This document shows positions 8,245 through 16,783 of a DNA stretch of 64,000 bases, piece by piece. The number at the start of each line of letters is the position of its first letter. Positions within the stretch are counted from its first letter, which is position 1. Origin of the DNA: Microbacterium sp. Au-Mic1 (GTDB lineage: Bacteria > Actinomycetota > Actinomycetes > Actinomycetales > Microbacteriaceae); contig NZ_JAJTTF010000005.1 in the NCBI RefSeq assembly GCF_021341785.1, positions 62,001 through 126,000 on the forward strand, given 5' to 3'. The notes beneath the pieces are model-generated. The model had not been told where the DNA came from, did not search any database, and saw nothing but the letters and a program-made list of their open reading frames with translations. The translations under genes and the position numbers were made by a program.

Positions 8245-8279
8245 CCCGGTGCGAGCGCGGGGGGCGGGCCCGCACCGGG
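8245..8279 (-). terminator. Hairpin after the ABC transporter operon
   Basis: CCCGGTGCG (8245-8253) pairs with CGCACCGGG (8271-8279), 15 bp beyond the stop of the last ABC gene on the minus strand. There is no U-run, as is common in high-GC actinobacteria. Confidence 0.5.
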
Positions 8280-8294
8280 AAGTCTGCAACGTGG

Positions 8295-9149
8295 TCAGCG
8301 CACGCGGTCGAGCGCCTCGGGGATCTCGATGCGCCAGGACGACGGGGCCTCCGAGGCCGGGGCCGCCGGCAGCACGCCCTCGCCGTCGGGGTGCGGGATC
8401 GCGTCGAGCAGCGCCTCGGTGTAAGGGTGCACCGGATTGGCCCACACCACGGGCGTCGCGCCCGACTCGACGATCCGGCCGCGGTACATGACGGCGACGC
8501 GGTCTGCCATGAGCCGGACCACGGAGAGGTCGTGCGAGATGAACAGCATCGCCGCGCCCGAGGCCACGCACAGCTCGCGCATCATGCCGGCGACCGAGGC
8601 CTGGGCAGAGGCGTCGAGTGCGGAGATCGGCTCGTCGGCGACGATCAGGTCGGGCTTCGCGGCGAGCGCACGCGCGATCGCGACGCGCTGCCGCTGTCCG
8701 CCGGAGAGCTGATACGGGTAGCGGTTCTCGAGAGTGGGAGAGAGGCCCACCGCTTTCAGCCAGTGCGACGGCGCCTCGGTGTCGACGCCGCGGGCGCGGG
8801 CCGCCCGGGATCCCTCCGCGATCTGCTGAGCCACGCGGATGCGCGGGTTCAGCGAGGAGTTCGGATCCTGGAAGACCATCTGGATCGCCGTGAGCTCGGC
8901 CGGGCGCGTGCGCATGCCGAGCGGCTGCACGGGACGGTCGCGATAGAGCACCTCGCCCGCACGCGGCTTCTCCATGCCAATCACGGCGCGCGCCGTCGAC
9001 GACTTGCCGCAGCCGCTCTCGCCGACCAGCGCGAGCACCTCACCGGCCGCGATGTCGAAGGAGACGCCGTCCACCGCGCGGAACGCGGCGCGACCGCCGT
9101 ATTCGACGACCAGGGAGTCGACGTGCAGGACCGGCTTCTGAGCGGTCAT
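8295..9149 (-). CDS. Oligopeptide/dipeptide ABC transporter ATPase, DppF/OppF type
   Basis: 284 residues. Walker A GESGCGKSS, the Q-loop MVFQDPNSSLNPR, the signature LSGGQRQRVAIARAL and Walker B LIVADEPISALD are all present, followed by the switch histidine in LFISHDLSVV. The motif after the signature and the short C-terminal tail place it with the second ATPase of peptide importers. It is the last gene of the operon and overlaps the DppD-type gene by ATGA. It powers the two permeases from the cytoplasmic face of the membrane. Nickel or other small-molecule importers share this subunit design. Confidence 0.9.
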   Translation of the reverse strand: MTAQKPVLHVDSLVVEYGGRAAFRAVDGVSFDIAAGEVLALVGESGCGKSSTARAVIGMEKPRAGEVLYRDRPVQPLGMRTRPAELTAIQMVFQDPNSSLNPRIRVAQQIAEGSRAARARGVDTEAPSHWLKAVGLSPTLENRYPYQLSGGQRQRVAIARALAAKPDLIVADEPISALDASAQASVAGMMRELCVASGAAMLFISHDLSVVRLMADRVAVMYRGRIVESGATPVVWANPVHPYTEALLDAIPHPDGEGVLPAAPASEAPSSWRIEIPEALDRVR

Positions 9150-10012
9150 CGGTTCTCCTCCGTGGCGTCGGCGTCGTTGGTCGGGTTCTCCGCAGGCGCA
9201 TCGACGAGGGAGTCCTGCGCGTCGGGCATCGCTTCCAGCAGCTCACGCGTGTACGGATGCTGCGGATCCTGGAAGACCTGCTGCCGGGAGCCGGATTCGA
9301 CGATCAGCCCGCCGCGCATCACGGCGACCTCGTCGGCGATGGCGCTCATCACACCGAGGTCGTGGGTGACGAGCATCACGGCGAGGTCGCGCTCGGTCGC
9401 CAGGTCGCGCAGCAGGTGCAGGATCCCCGCCTGCACCGTCACATCGAGCGCGGTGGTCGGCTCGTCCGCGAGCAGCACCTCGGGCTCGCAAGCCAGGGCG
9501 ATCGCGATCGCGATGCGCTGCCGCTGCCCGCCGGAGAACTGATGCGGGTACTTCTGCAGCGCCTCCTCCGGGTTCGGCACGCGCACCAGCGCGAGCAGCT
9601 CCGATGCACGCTTCCTTGCCTCGGCGCGGGAAAGTCCGAGATGCGTGCGGATCCCGTCCGCGAGCTGGGAGCCGACCGTGATCTGCGGGTGCAGGCTGGC
9701 GGACGGATCCTGGAAGACCATGCCGATGCGCTTGCCGCGCACGCTCCGGTAGGCTTTGCCCTTCATGCCGACGAGCTCGACCTCCGATCCGCCCGTGCCC
9801 CCGAGGACGATGGATCCCGATGCGGTGCCGCCGGCAGGCAGCAGACCGAGGATCGCCATGGCCGTCATGCTCTTGCCGGATCCGGATTCCCCGGCGAGGC
9901 CCTGGATGCGTCCCGGCACGAGGTCGAGCGAGATGCCCTTGACGACCTCGGTGCGCTGCTTCTTGCTCTGGCCGAGCTCGACGCGCAGGTCGCGGATCGC
10001 GAGCGCGGTCAT
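9146..10012 (-). CDS. Oligopeptide/dipeptide ABC transporter ATPase, DppD/OppD type
   Basis: 288 residues starting at the ATG at 10012, which overlaps the stop of the permease gene (ATGA). Walker A GESGSGKSMTAMAILG, Q-loop MVFQDPSASLHPQ, signature FSGGQRQRIAIAIAL and Walker B VLLADEPTTALD are intact, with VTHDLGVMS after. The frame runs open far upstream without a start suited to this product; the overlap decides the start. It pairs with the DppF-type ATPase. The acidic tail (VDAPAENPTNDADATEENR) is not conserved in the family. Confidence 0.9.
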   Translation of the reverse strand: MTALAIRDLRVELGQSKKQRTEVVKGISLDLVPGRIQGLAGESGSGKSMTAMAILGLLPAGGTASGSIVLGGTGGSEVELVGMKGKAYRSVRGKRIGMVFQDPSASLHPQITVGSQLADGIRTHLGLSRAEARKRASELLALVRVPNPEEALQKYPHQFSGGQRQRIAIAIALACEPEVLLADEPTTALDVTVQAGILHLLRDLATERDLAVMLVTHDLGVMSAIADEVAVMRGGLIVESGSRQQVFQDPQHPYTRELLEAMPDAQDSLVDAPAENPTNDADATEENR

Positions 10013-10929
10013 GGGGTCACCTCCGCAGCGGCGGCGGAGACCGCGGTGGGCGACTCCGCCTCGCGCTCGCGCGCGGCGAGCGGGTCGAGGGCGTCGCGCA
10101 GCGAATCGCCGATGAAGTTGAAGGCCATCACGATGCTGAGGATCGCGAGGCCCGGGAACAGGCCGAGCCACCAGGCCGAGGTGTTCTGCATCGCCGCGGC
10201 GATCATCGTGCCCCATTCCGGCGTCGGCGGCTGGGCACCGAGACCGAGGAAGGACAGGCCCGAGAGCAGCAGGATCGCGGTGCCGATGTCGAGCGAGGCC
10301 AGCACGAGCACGGGTCCGGCGATGTTCGGCAGCACGTCCCGGAGGAGGGAGCGCAGCGGCGAGGATCCGAGCAGGCGTCCGGCGATCACGTAGTTCTGCG
10401 TGCGCAGGCCGAGTACGAGCGACCGCGTGATGCGGGCGTAGGGCGGCCAGGCCACGATGATGCCGGCGATCACCGCGTTCATGATGGACGGGCCGAGGGA
10501 GGCGGCGATGACCATCGCGAGGATCACGGTCGGGAACGCCATCACCATGTCGGTGATGCGCATGAGCACCTCGTCGAACCAGCCGCCGAGGTATCCCGCG
10601 ACCGCGCCGACGGTGGTTCCGACGATCATCGCGCAGACGACGAGCATGAGCGCGAGCGGGATGGTCGCCTGAGCGCCCAGGAGCAGGCGCGAGAACACGT
10701 CGCGGCCGTTCACGTCGGTGCCCATGATCGCCTCCCCGCTGGGGGCGGCGAGCCGGGGGAGGTCCTGCGCGAGCGGGTCGTGCGGGGCGATCCACGGGGC
10801 GAGGATCGCGATCACGATCCACATCAGCGCGATCACGGTGCCGACCACGGCCAGGGGTGTGCGCCAGGCGCGCGGCAGCCAGGGGCGGCGGCGCTTCGGG
10901 GCGATCTTCTCGGGGATGACGAGATTCAT
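10009..10929 (-). CDS. Peptide ABC transporter permease, DppC/OppC type
   Basis: 306 residues, starting at the ATG at 10929 that overlaps the previous stop. There is an N-terminal cytoplasmic segment rich in K, R and P (APKRRRPWLPRAWR), then about six spans. The extracytoplasmic motif IMGTDVNGRDVFSRLLLGAQ and the EAA loop region GRLLGSSPLRSLLRDVLPN, which contacts the ATPase, are typical of DppC. It forms the pore with the DppB-type permease. The C-terminus ends in an alanine-rich tail. Confidence 0.92.
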   Translation of the reverse strand: MNLVIPEKIAPKRRRPWLPRAWRTPLAVVGTVIALMWIVIAILAPWIAPHDPLAQDLPRLAAPSGEAIMGTDVNGRDVFSRLLLGAQATIPLALMLVVCAMIVGTTVGAVAGYLGGWFDEVLMRITDMVMAFPTVILAMVIAASLGPSIMNAVIAGIIVAWPPYARITRSLVLGLRTQNYVIAGRLLGSSPLRSLLRDVLPNIAGPVLVLASLDIGTAILLLSGLSFLGLGAQPPTPEWGTMIAAAMQNTSAWWLGLFPGLAILSIVMAFNFIGDSLRDALDPLAAREREAESPTAVSAAAAEVTP

Positions 10930-11993
10930 GACAGCCTCACTCGCGGATCCAGGACGCCGTAGAGCACGTCGACGACGAGGTTGATGACGAGGTAGATGAC
11001 GCCGACCACGAGGCCGACGCCGGTCACCGCGAGCAGGTCGAGGTTCTTCGACGCGTTGTAGGCGTAGGTGCCCAGGCCCGGCCAGGCGAACACCGCCTCG
11101 ACGAGAACGGTGCCGGAGAGCAGGCTGCCGAAGGCGATGCCGACGAGCGTGAGGATCGGCAGCGCCGCTCCTCGCAGCACGTAACCGACGACGACCCGGC
11201 GTCCGCGCAGTCCCTTCGCCCGCGCCGCACGCGCGTAGTCCATGTCGAGCACCTCGAGCACCGAGGTGCGCACGAACCGGGTGAGGGTCGCGATCGTGAA
11301 CAGGCTGAGCACGAGCACCGGCAGGGCCAGGTGGCTGGTCGCGTCGAAGAACCCGACCGAGTCGCCGTTCAGCAGGTAGTCGATCGTGTAGAAGCCGGTG
11401 ATGCGCGGCGGCGGGGTGATCGTGGGGGAGATCCGCCCGGATCCCGACACCCAGTGCAGCTGCATGAAGAACAGCTGGTAGGTGAGGATCGCCATCCAGA
11501 ACGTCGGGATGCTGAGCCCGATCAGAGTGACCACGCGCACGACCTGATCGGTGACCTTGCCACGCCGGTAGGCGGCGAGCGTACCCAGCACGATCGCGAC
11601 GGCGAGGCTGATGATGATCGCGTAGAAGGCGATCTCCGCCGTGGCCGGGACCGCCTTGGCGAGGTCGGCCGAAACCGGCTGCCCCGACTTCAGCGACGTG
11701 CCGAGGTCGCCGCGCAGCAGGTTGCCGACGTAGAGGAAGAACCGGATCCACACCGGCTGGTCGAGTCCGTACTTCTGCCGGAACGCCTCGACCGTGGCGG
11801 GGTTCGACGCGGCCCCCTCGCCGAGGGCGGCGCGCACCGGATCGCCGGGCACGATCACGGTGAGGGAGAAGGTGACCAGCACGATCCCGAACAGCAGGAT
11901 CACGCTCGTCACGGCCCGGCGGGCGAGGAACCGCAGCAGCGTGTGCTGGGCCTGCCTCGTCTTGCGGGTGGCGATGACTTGGGTCTCGGACAC
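10926..11993 (-). CDS. Peptide ABC transporter permease, DppB/OppB type
   Basis: 355 residues, about six membrane spans. Features of DppB are clear: the first span followed by VIVPGDPVRAALG, then YGLDQPVWIRFFLYVGNLLRGDLG, and the EAA loop ARAKGLRGRRVVVGYVLRGAALP near the C-terminus. It has a basic cytoplasmic N-terminus of about 25 residues. The coupled genes behind it (ATGA overlaps) show one operon. The 80-bp gap in front of it holds a strong hairpin, so its expression is probably lower than that of the binding protein. Confidence 0.92.
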   Translation of the reverse strand: MSETQVIATRKTRQAQHTLLRFLARRAVTSVILLFGIVLVTFSLTVIVPGDPVRAALGEGAASNPATVEAFRQKYGLDQPVWIRFFLYVGNLLRGDLGTSLKSGQPVSADLAKAVPATAEIAFYAIIISLAVAIVLGTLAAYRRGKVTDQVVRVVTLIGLSIPTFWMAILTYQLFFMQLHWVSGSGRISPTITPPPRITGFYTIDYLLNGDSVGFFDATSHLALPVLVLSLFTIATLTRFVRTSVLEVLDMDYARAARAKGLRGRRVVVGYVLRGAALPILTLVGIAFGSLLSGTVLVEAVFAWPGLGTYAYNASKNLDLLAVTGVGLVVGVIYLVINLVVDVLYGVLDPRVRLS

Positions 11994-12033
11994 AGGGGCG
12001 CTTCCGGGTCTACGTGGCGGAGAGGGCGTGGTG

Positions 12034-12070
12034 CTGCGGGGGCCGGAACCTCTGGCTCCGGCCCCCGCAG
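12034..12070 (-). terminator. Strong hairpin between the binding protein and permease genes
   Basis: CTGCGGGGGCCGGA (12034-12047) pairs perfectly with TCCGGCCCCCGCAG (12057-12070), 14 bp, with a 9-nt loop. It starts 3 bp after the binding protein gene and precedes dppB. Such hairpins usually cut down readthrough or protect the 5' message so that binding protein exceeds the membrane subunits. Confidence 0.65.
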
Positions 12071-12073
12071 GGC

Positions 12074-13663
12074 TTACTTCGCGGGGTGCAGCGTCCGCAG
12101 GTCGAGGGTCCAGGTCACGTTGTACTCGAGACCGGCCACCTTGGTGGAGCTGGCGAGGTTGATGCCGGGCACGATCAGCGGCACGAACGGGCCGGACTCC
12201 TGCATCGCCTTCGCGTAGTCGCTGAACGCGGTGTTGCGCGCGTCGACGCTGGTCGCGTTCTGCGCCTTGGTCACCAGGTCGGCGATCGATGTGTCGGCCT
12301 CGGCGGTCCAGCCGGCGCGCAGACCGACCTTCTGACCCGGTCCGAACGGCAGGAACGACGAGGTGTCGGCGTAGTCGGGGCCCCAGTACCAGAGCGAGAA
12401 CGCCTCCTGCGCCTTGACGTACGGCTGCACCTCGGTCGCGAACGGCGCCGGGGCGAGGGTCGCGTTGATGCCGGCGGCCTTGAGCTGCTCCTGCACGCGC
12501 TCGGCGACCGGCGTGAACTCCACGCCGCCGACCGGGTTGTCGTTCGGGAACTGCAGCTTGACCTCCTGGCCGGCGTAGCCGGAGGCGGCGAGGGCGGCCT
12601 TGGCCTTGTCGAGATCCTGCTTCACGCCGGTCTTGTTGGCACCCGGGAACATCGGCGGGATGACGCCGGTGGCCTGCTCGGATCCGGCGCCGGCCAGCTC
12701 GAGCAGCTTGTCGTAGTCGAGCGCGTAACGCACGGCCTCGGCGAACTTCGGGTTCGCGGTCACGCCGCCCACGTTCTTGTCCTGGTTGATGAGAAGGAAC
12801 AGGGTCTCGGCAGAGGGCGCCGAGTTCACCGTGAAGCCGTCGCCGAGGTTCTTGACCTGGTCTCCGGAGAGGTCGACCGCCACGTTCGAGTCGCCGCCCT
12901 TGAGGTTGGTCAGCTGCGTGGAGGACTGCGAGATGTTGCGCACGACGATCTTGTCGTAGGCCGGCTTGTCCTCGCCGTCGTACTTGTCGTTCTTGACGAG
13001 CACGACCTGCGAGGTGAGGTCGAGCGACTGCAGCTTGTACGGGCCGGATCCGGCCGAGTTGGCGTCGAGCCAGGTCTTCGCCGCGTCCTTGTCGTCGGTG
13101 GTGCCGCCGTTCTTCTTCACGAGCTTCGAGTTGAGGATCGCGAGCGACGGGTTGGTGACGATCGCGGGCAGCTGCAGCGACGGGGTCTTCGTGGACAGCG
13201 TGACCGTCTTGTCGTCGACCTTGGCGACGGTGATCCCGGTCATCAGGAAGTTCGCCTTGGAGTCGGTGATCCCGGCGACGCGGTCGAGCGAGAACACGAC
13301 GTCATCGGCGGTGACGGGGGTGCCGTCGGAGAAGGTGCGTCCGTCCTGGATCGTGAAGGTGAACTCGGTGGCGTCCGAGTTCTGCTTCATGGTCGCGAGA
13401 TCCGGCTTCGGGGTGGTCGAATCGGCGCCCTGGAACGTCAGCAGCGTGTCGTACACGGCGTGCAGCACCATGTTGCCGGTCGGCACGTAGTTGCGGCCGG
13501 GGTCACCGGTCTCGAGCGAGAACGCGGTGTCGACCACGAGCGTGCCGCCCGAGGAGGAACCGCTGGAGCTGCTGTTCGCGGAGTTGCCTCCCGAGCAGCC
13601 GGCGAGCGCGATGGCGGCCGCAGCGATGAGTGCTGCGGCGACGTGGCGATAGGAACGGGCCAC
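12074..13663 (-). CDS. Extracellular solute-binding lipoprotein, family 5 (DppA/OppA type)
   Basis: 529 residues. The lipoprotein signal MARSYRHVAAALIAAAAIALAGC ends at the lipobox cysteine C23, followed by a serine/glycine linker. The body has the family-5 sequence landmarks: PTGNMVLHAVYDTLL, the FTFTIQDGRTFSDGTPVTADDV stretch, and a late region ending in VTWTLDLRTLHPAK. It would capture peptides or related solutes outside the membrane and deliver them to the permeases. The start is a GTG at 13663 with AAGGAGGA just upstream. Substrate specificity cannot be read from sequence alone. Confidence 0.9.
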   Translation of the reverse strand: MARSYRHVAAALIAAAAIALAGCSGGNSANSSSSGSSSGGTLVVDTAFSLETGDPGRNYVPTGNMVLHAVYDTLLTFQGADSTTPKPDLATMKQNSDATEFTFTIQDGRTFSDGTPVTADDVVFSLDRVAGITDSKANFLMTGITVAKVDDKTVTLSTKTPSLQLPAIVTNPSLAILNSKLVKKNGGTTDDKDAAKTWLDANSAGSGPYKLQSLDLTSQVVLVKNDKYDGEDKPAYDKIVVRNISQSSTQLTNLKGGDSNVAVDLSGDQVKNLGDGFTVNSAPSAETLFLLINQDKNVGGVTANPKFAEAVRYALDYDKLLELAGAGSEQATGVIPPMFPGANKTGVKQDLDKAKAALAASGYAGQEVKLQFPNDNPVGGVEFTPVAERVQEQLKAAGINATLAPAPFATEVQPYVKAQEAFSLWYWGPDYADTSSFLPFGPGQKVGLRAGWTAEADTSIADLVTKAQNATSVDARNTAFSDYAKAMQESGPFVPLIVPGINLASSTKVAGLEYNVTWTLDLRTLHPAK

Positions 13664-13716
13664 GGGCTTCCTCCTTGAAGATGGACAGGTCAGATGACCA
13701 GGTCGGGTTTCCCGGC

Positions 13717-13722
13717 ACTATA
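13717..13722 (-). promoter_or_regulatory. -10 hexamer upstream of the ABC transporter operon
   Basis: TATAGT on the minus strand, about 54 nt before the GTG of the binding protein, is the best -10 match in the intergenic space. A convincing -35 is not visible, which would fit an activated or Lrp-controlled promoter. Confidence 0.4.
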
Positions 13723-13738
13723 TCCGACCGAATGGCTT

Positions 13739-13752
13739 GATTTCGAGCAATC
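13739..13752. promoter_or_regulatory. Candidate Lrp/AsnC operator between the divergent genes
   Basis: GATTTCGAGCAATC is an imperfect palindrome in AT-richer sequence between the ABC operon and the divergent Lrp-family gene. It sits just upstream of the ABC -10 element, where an Lrp-type regulator often binds. This is inference from position and symmetry only. Confidence 0.3.
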
Positions 13753-13781
13753 CATTGTCACGCTTGCGTCACTACGGCAAT

Positions 13782-14366
13782 ATGTCCACCATGAGCGACG
13801 ATCAGCCCTCTGTCTCTGGACGATCCGCGCCCGTGATCGACGAAATCGCCTACGACATCCTCCGGGCACTGCGTCGCAACGGCCGGATCTCGATCGCCGC
13901 GCTCGCGCAGGAGGTCGGGATCTCCCGGGCCAGCGCGTACTCCCGCGTGGAGTCGCTGACCCGCGCCGGGATCATCACGGGATACACCGCCGAGGTCGAC
14001 ACGACACGACTCGGCCTCGGGGTGAGCGCGCTCGTGTTCTGCACGATCCAGCCCCAGTCCTGGAGCTCGTTCCTGCAGGCGATCGGGGAGATGCCCGACG
14101 TGGAATCGGCGATGGTGATGACCGGGGAGCACGATGTGATGCTCCTCGTCCGCAGCATCGACATGGAGCGGATGCAGTCGCTCGTGATCGGCACGATCGC
14201 CGACCGCCCCGAGGTGACCAAGGTCGAGACGGCGATCGTCATGGGCGAGGTCTTCCGCCGGCCGTTCGTGCTCCCGGACGAGATCCCCGAGCGCGCGGCG
14301 ATCGGCGTCGACAGCGGACTGATGCGCTTCACCCGCACCGATGGCAGCCGCGGGACGCGGGTCTGA
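13782..14366 (+). CDS. Lrp/AsnC-family transcriptional regulator
   Basis: 194 residues from the ATG at 13782 (an ATG at 13737 in frame would add 15 non-conserved residues; one at 13791 is also possible). The N-terminal AsnC-type helix-turn-helix is clear (DEIAYDILRALRRNGRISIA and SRASAYSRVESL), followed by a RAM-like ligand domain (ESAMVMTGEHDVMLLVRS). It is divergent from the peptide ABC operon, and divergent Lrp genes commonly control their neighbour; the effector is unknown. The C-terminus after EVFRRPFVLPDEIP is longer than in short Lrp proteins. Confidence 0.85.
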   Translation: MSTMSDDQPSVSGRSAPVIDEIAYDILRALRRNGRISIAALAQEVGISRASAYSRVESLTRAGIITGYTAEVDTTRLGLGVSALVFCTIQPQSWSSFLQAIGEMPDVESAMVMTGEHDVMLLVRSIDMERMQSLVIGTIADRPEVTKVETAIVMGEVFRRPFVLPDEIPERAAIGVDSGLMRFTRTDGSRGTRV

Positions 14367-14378
14367 CCGTCACCCCCA

Positions 14379-14442
14379 GGGTCGTTGAGCGAGGACGGCG
14401 AAGCCGCCCGAGACGAAACGCGGTGCCCTCACCGGCGACCGC
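14379..14442. repeat. Half copy of the GTTGAGCGAG repeat
   Basis: Starts GGGTCGTTGAGCGAGG and reaches GAGACGAAACGCGGTG, matching the left half of the repeat at 8090. The complementary right half is missing; the small gene on the minus strand ends at 14448 instead. A short CGGTG/CACCG hairpin follows. Confidence 0.6.
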
Positions 14443-14447
14443 GGCGC

Positions 14448-14789
14448 TCAGACCTGCAGGCAGACGCTCACGTGGTCGACGCCGTCCACGGCGAAGTCCT
14501 CGATGAGGCGGATCCGGCCGTCGTCCTCCTGCTCGGCGCGGCTGACCGCGTCCCCGCGCACGACCGTGCCGTCGCTCACGAGCGCGTGGGCGAACGAGAC
14601 CCGCACCTCGGCACCCGCGATCTCGCCGACGAAGCGCCCCTCGGTGACGGTGTCCCCGGTGTACTCGCCCCAGATCAGCCGGCCGTCCTGGTGATAGTCG
14701 AAGGTCGTCGGGGCCTCGGGATCGACCTCGCTGGCGGTCGAGGACACCATGGCGAAGCGCAGTCCGTCGAGGATGAGGGTGGAAGGCAT
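14448..14789 (-). CDS. Small conserved beta protein (often annotated N-acetylglutamate synthase-like)
   Basis: 113 residues from the ATG at 14789. The pattern LDGLRFAMVSST, FDYHQDGRLIWGEYTGD, VTEGRFVGEIAGAEVRVSFA and a final RIRLIEDFAVDGVDHVSVC is that of a widespread small beta-barrel-like family with a conserved YxGxxxxxGxxxG rhythm. Databases often carry the label N-acetylglutamate synthase for it, but nothing here shows an acetyltransferase motif, so I make no functional call. The frame is open far upstream; this ATG gives the family-length product. Confidence 0.7.
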   Translation of the reverse strand: MPSTLILDGLRFAMVSSTASEVDPEAPTTFDYHQDGRLIWGEYTGDTVTEGRFVGEIAGAEVRVSFAHALVSDGTVVRGDAVSRAEQEDDGRIRLIEDFAVDGVDHVSVCLQV

Positions 14790-15146
14790 GACGACGAGTA
14801 TGGACCCGACACCGGCCTTCGGCGCAATCCCGTCGGCCCGCGGCCGGGGCTTCGACACCGGTCTCCGGATGGCGTATCCGCGGCGATCCTCTCCACCGGG
14901 AATGACAATCCCCGCAGAGCCGAAATCTATTAACAGGTTCATCCACATGTGGATTACTCGGCGAATGCGGAAATCGTCCTGCGCACCGCGTCCCGACCGG
15001 ATCACGAGCGGCGATACCGGCTGTTCACCAGTGGTTTTCTCGGGCGTCACGGATCCGATCGCGGTGACCGCGGGAAAGCACGCACCGATATACCGGAGGC
15101 TCGCTCACGGACCCGGGAATCACCATCCGCGGATGGCGGATCCGCC
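14790..15146. other. Gene-free stretch with a DnaA-box-like palindrome
   Basis: No coding sequence is supported here. The middle (about 14900-14970) is AT-richer than its surroundings and holds ATCCACATGTGGAT at 14941-14954, two back-to-back near matches to the DnaA box (TCATCCACA and TAATCCACA). The oriC in this window has the same ATCCACATGTGGA core at 31646-31658. Candidate promoters are not convincing. Confidence 0.4.
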
Positions 15147-15968
15147 TCAGGAAATCCGCCGGAAAAGCGCATTCCCGGCTGCGGCGAATGCGCACCCCAC
15201 GGCGAGGATCGCGGCGCCCCCACCGGCGTAGGCGATCTGCAGGTGGCTGCCGTGGTTCTCCACCGTGATGAAGATGATGACGAAGGCGACGGCCGAGGCG
15301 AAGGCGCTCGCCCCCGCGATCCACCACAGCGCGGGCAGGGTCCGCGCCGGCGGCACGGCCTCCGGCACGCGCCAGAGCAGCAGCGCGATGCCACCCAGGC
15401 AGCCGCATGCCGCAACGAGCATGAAAGCCGCCACCACGTCGCTCGGCCGATGCCACTGCTGGATCACGAGCAGAATGCCGGTGAGTACAGCGAATGCTCC
15501 CCCCAGCACGGCCGCGAGCGGGCGCCAGCGCGGCGGGCTCACGACGAAGACGGCGAACGCTGCGGCGGCCGCGACGGTCGCATGCCCAGATGGGAATGAG
15601 TTGTCCAGCAGGTCGGTGGCTCCGGTCTCGGCGCGCACCAGGAACACGTGCTTGGCGAGTTCGGCCGCGATCACCGCGATCGTGCCGACGGCCAGGGCGA
15701 CCACCAGATGCCGGAAGCGTCGCGTCACGAGGCCGATGACGAGCGTCAGCAGGATCCCCCCGCCGATCGCGATGGTCGGCACGTTCCCGAGCACCATGCC
15801 CGTCAGGCGGAAGACGGTGTCATGCTGCGAGGACGCCCCCACGAACGCCCGCTCGTCGACGATCTGCCCGATGTAGGTGCGCACGAAGAAGACGTACGTC
15901 GCCAGGAAGGCGGCCGCCAGGGTCACCGCAGCGATCGCGAACGACCACACTCCCCGTCTTGTCGCCAT
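15147..15968 (-). CDS. PAP2-superfamily membrane phosphatase
   Basis: 273 residues from the ATG at 15968 (GGGAG upstream); an upstream ATG would add 24 non-conserved residues. About six spans. The phosphatase signature is recognisable: KHVFLVR (motif 1 area), DNSFPSGHATVAAAAA (PSGH, motif 2) and QQWHRPSDVVAA (catalytic histidine and aspartate, motif 3). It likely removes phosphate from a lipid such as undecaprenyl pyrophosphate or phosphatidic acid at the outer face of the membrane. Which lipid is not determined. Confidence 0.85.
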   Translation of the reverse strand: MATRRGVWSFAIAAVTLAAAFLATYVFFVRTYIGQIVDERAFVGASSQHDTVFRLTGMVLGNVPTIAIGGGILLTLVIGLVTRRFRHLVVALAVGTIAVIAAELAKHVFLVRAETGATDLLDNSFPSGHATVAAAAAFAVFVVSPPRWRPLAAVLGGAFAVLTGILLVIQQWHRPSDVVAAFMLVAACGCLGGIALLLWRVPEAVPPARTLPALWWIAGASAFASAVAFVIIFITVENHGSHLQIAYAGGGAAILAVGCAFAAAGNALFRRIS

Positions 15969-16002
15969 GCTCCCATCATGCAGGCCCGACCTGTGCGGTC
16001 GC

Positions 16003-16734
16003 TCACCAGTCCCTGCGGTCGCGCGCCGCGCGCAGGTCACCGCGAGCGCGCTCGTCGTCGTAGCTCACGACACCGGCGCGCCGCGTGAGTCGTCGGACGA
16101 GCCCCGCGTCCTCGGGGGGCAGCGTCCGCCCCTCCGGCACCCCGCCACCTCCGCGGCCCGTGCGCCTCGTGTCGAGCAACGGCATGGCGATGTGCACGAG
16201 CGGGCCGATTCCGAGGGCGAAGACCACCGTGCCGACGCCCACGGTTCCGCCGAGCAGCCAGCCGACCGCGAGCACCGTGAGCTCCACAGTGAGACGGGAG
16301 ACCCAGATCGGCCAGCCGAGGCGGGAGTTCATCCCGGTCATCAGACCGTCGCGCGGCCCGGGCCCGAAGTGCGCACCGATGTACAGCCCGCTCGCGAGGG
16401 CGACCGCGAGCACCCCGCCGATGAGCAGGAGGATCTGCATGAGCAGGCCGTGCGCCGGCGGCAGGACTGTCACCGTGGCCTGGATCGCGGTGCCCACGAG
16501 AAGGACGTTGAGAAGCGTGCCGATGCCCGGCTTCTGTCGCAGCGGAATCCACAGCAGCAGCACGAGGAGTCCGACGATGTTGGTGATCCAGCCCACGCCG
16601 ATCCCGGTGCGCTGAGCCAGGCCCTGGGCGAACACGGTCCAGGGGTCCACGCCGAGACCGGCGGTGATCATGAGCCCGTCTCCGACGCCGTAGAGCACAA
16701 GTCCGATCACCAACTGCAGCACCCGTCGTGTCAT
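16003..16734 (-). CDS. yczE: YczE-family membrane protein
   Basis: 243 residues with five to six spans. It opens with LQLVIGLVLYGVGDGLMITAGLGVDPWTVFAQGL, contains LYIGAHFGPGPRDGLM, and ends with a charged cytoplasmic tail rich in R, D and E. This is the YczE/YyaS branch of membrane proteins. It is divergent from a MocR-type regulator, an arrangement described for YczR-subfamily regulators and their yczE partner in many Firmicutes and Actinobacteria. The transported or sensed molecule is not known. Confidence 0.82.
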   Translation of the reverse strand: MTRRVLQLVIGLVLYGVGDGLMITAGLGVDPWTVFAQGLAQRTGIGVGWITNIVGLLVLLLWIPLRQKPGIGTLLNVLLVGTAIQATVTVLPPAHGLLMQILLLIGGVLAVALASGLYIGAHFGPGPRDGLMTGMNSRLGWPIWVSRLTVELTVLAVGWLLGGTVGVGTVVFALGIGPLVHIAMPLLDTRRTGRGGGGVPEGRTLPPEDAGLVRRLTRRAGVVSYDDERARGDLRAARDRRDW

Positions 16735-16755
16735 GGATCCATGATGCCGGAGAAC

Positions 16756-16776
16756 TGGACTGTTGAGATCAGTCCA
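16756..16776. promoter_or_regulatory. Inverted-repeat operator between yczE and the MocR gene
   Basis: TGGACTG (16756-16762) and CAGTCCA (16770-16776) are perfect 7-bp arms separated by 7 bp. The site is centred about 30 bp upstream of the regulator start and overlaps the promoter region on both sides. Position and symmetry make it the likely YczR-type binding site. Confidence 0.65.
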
Positions 16777-16783
16777 ATCGTCC

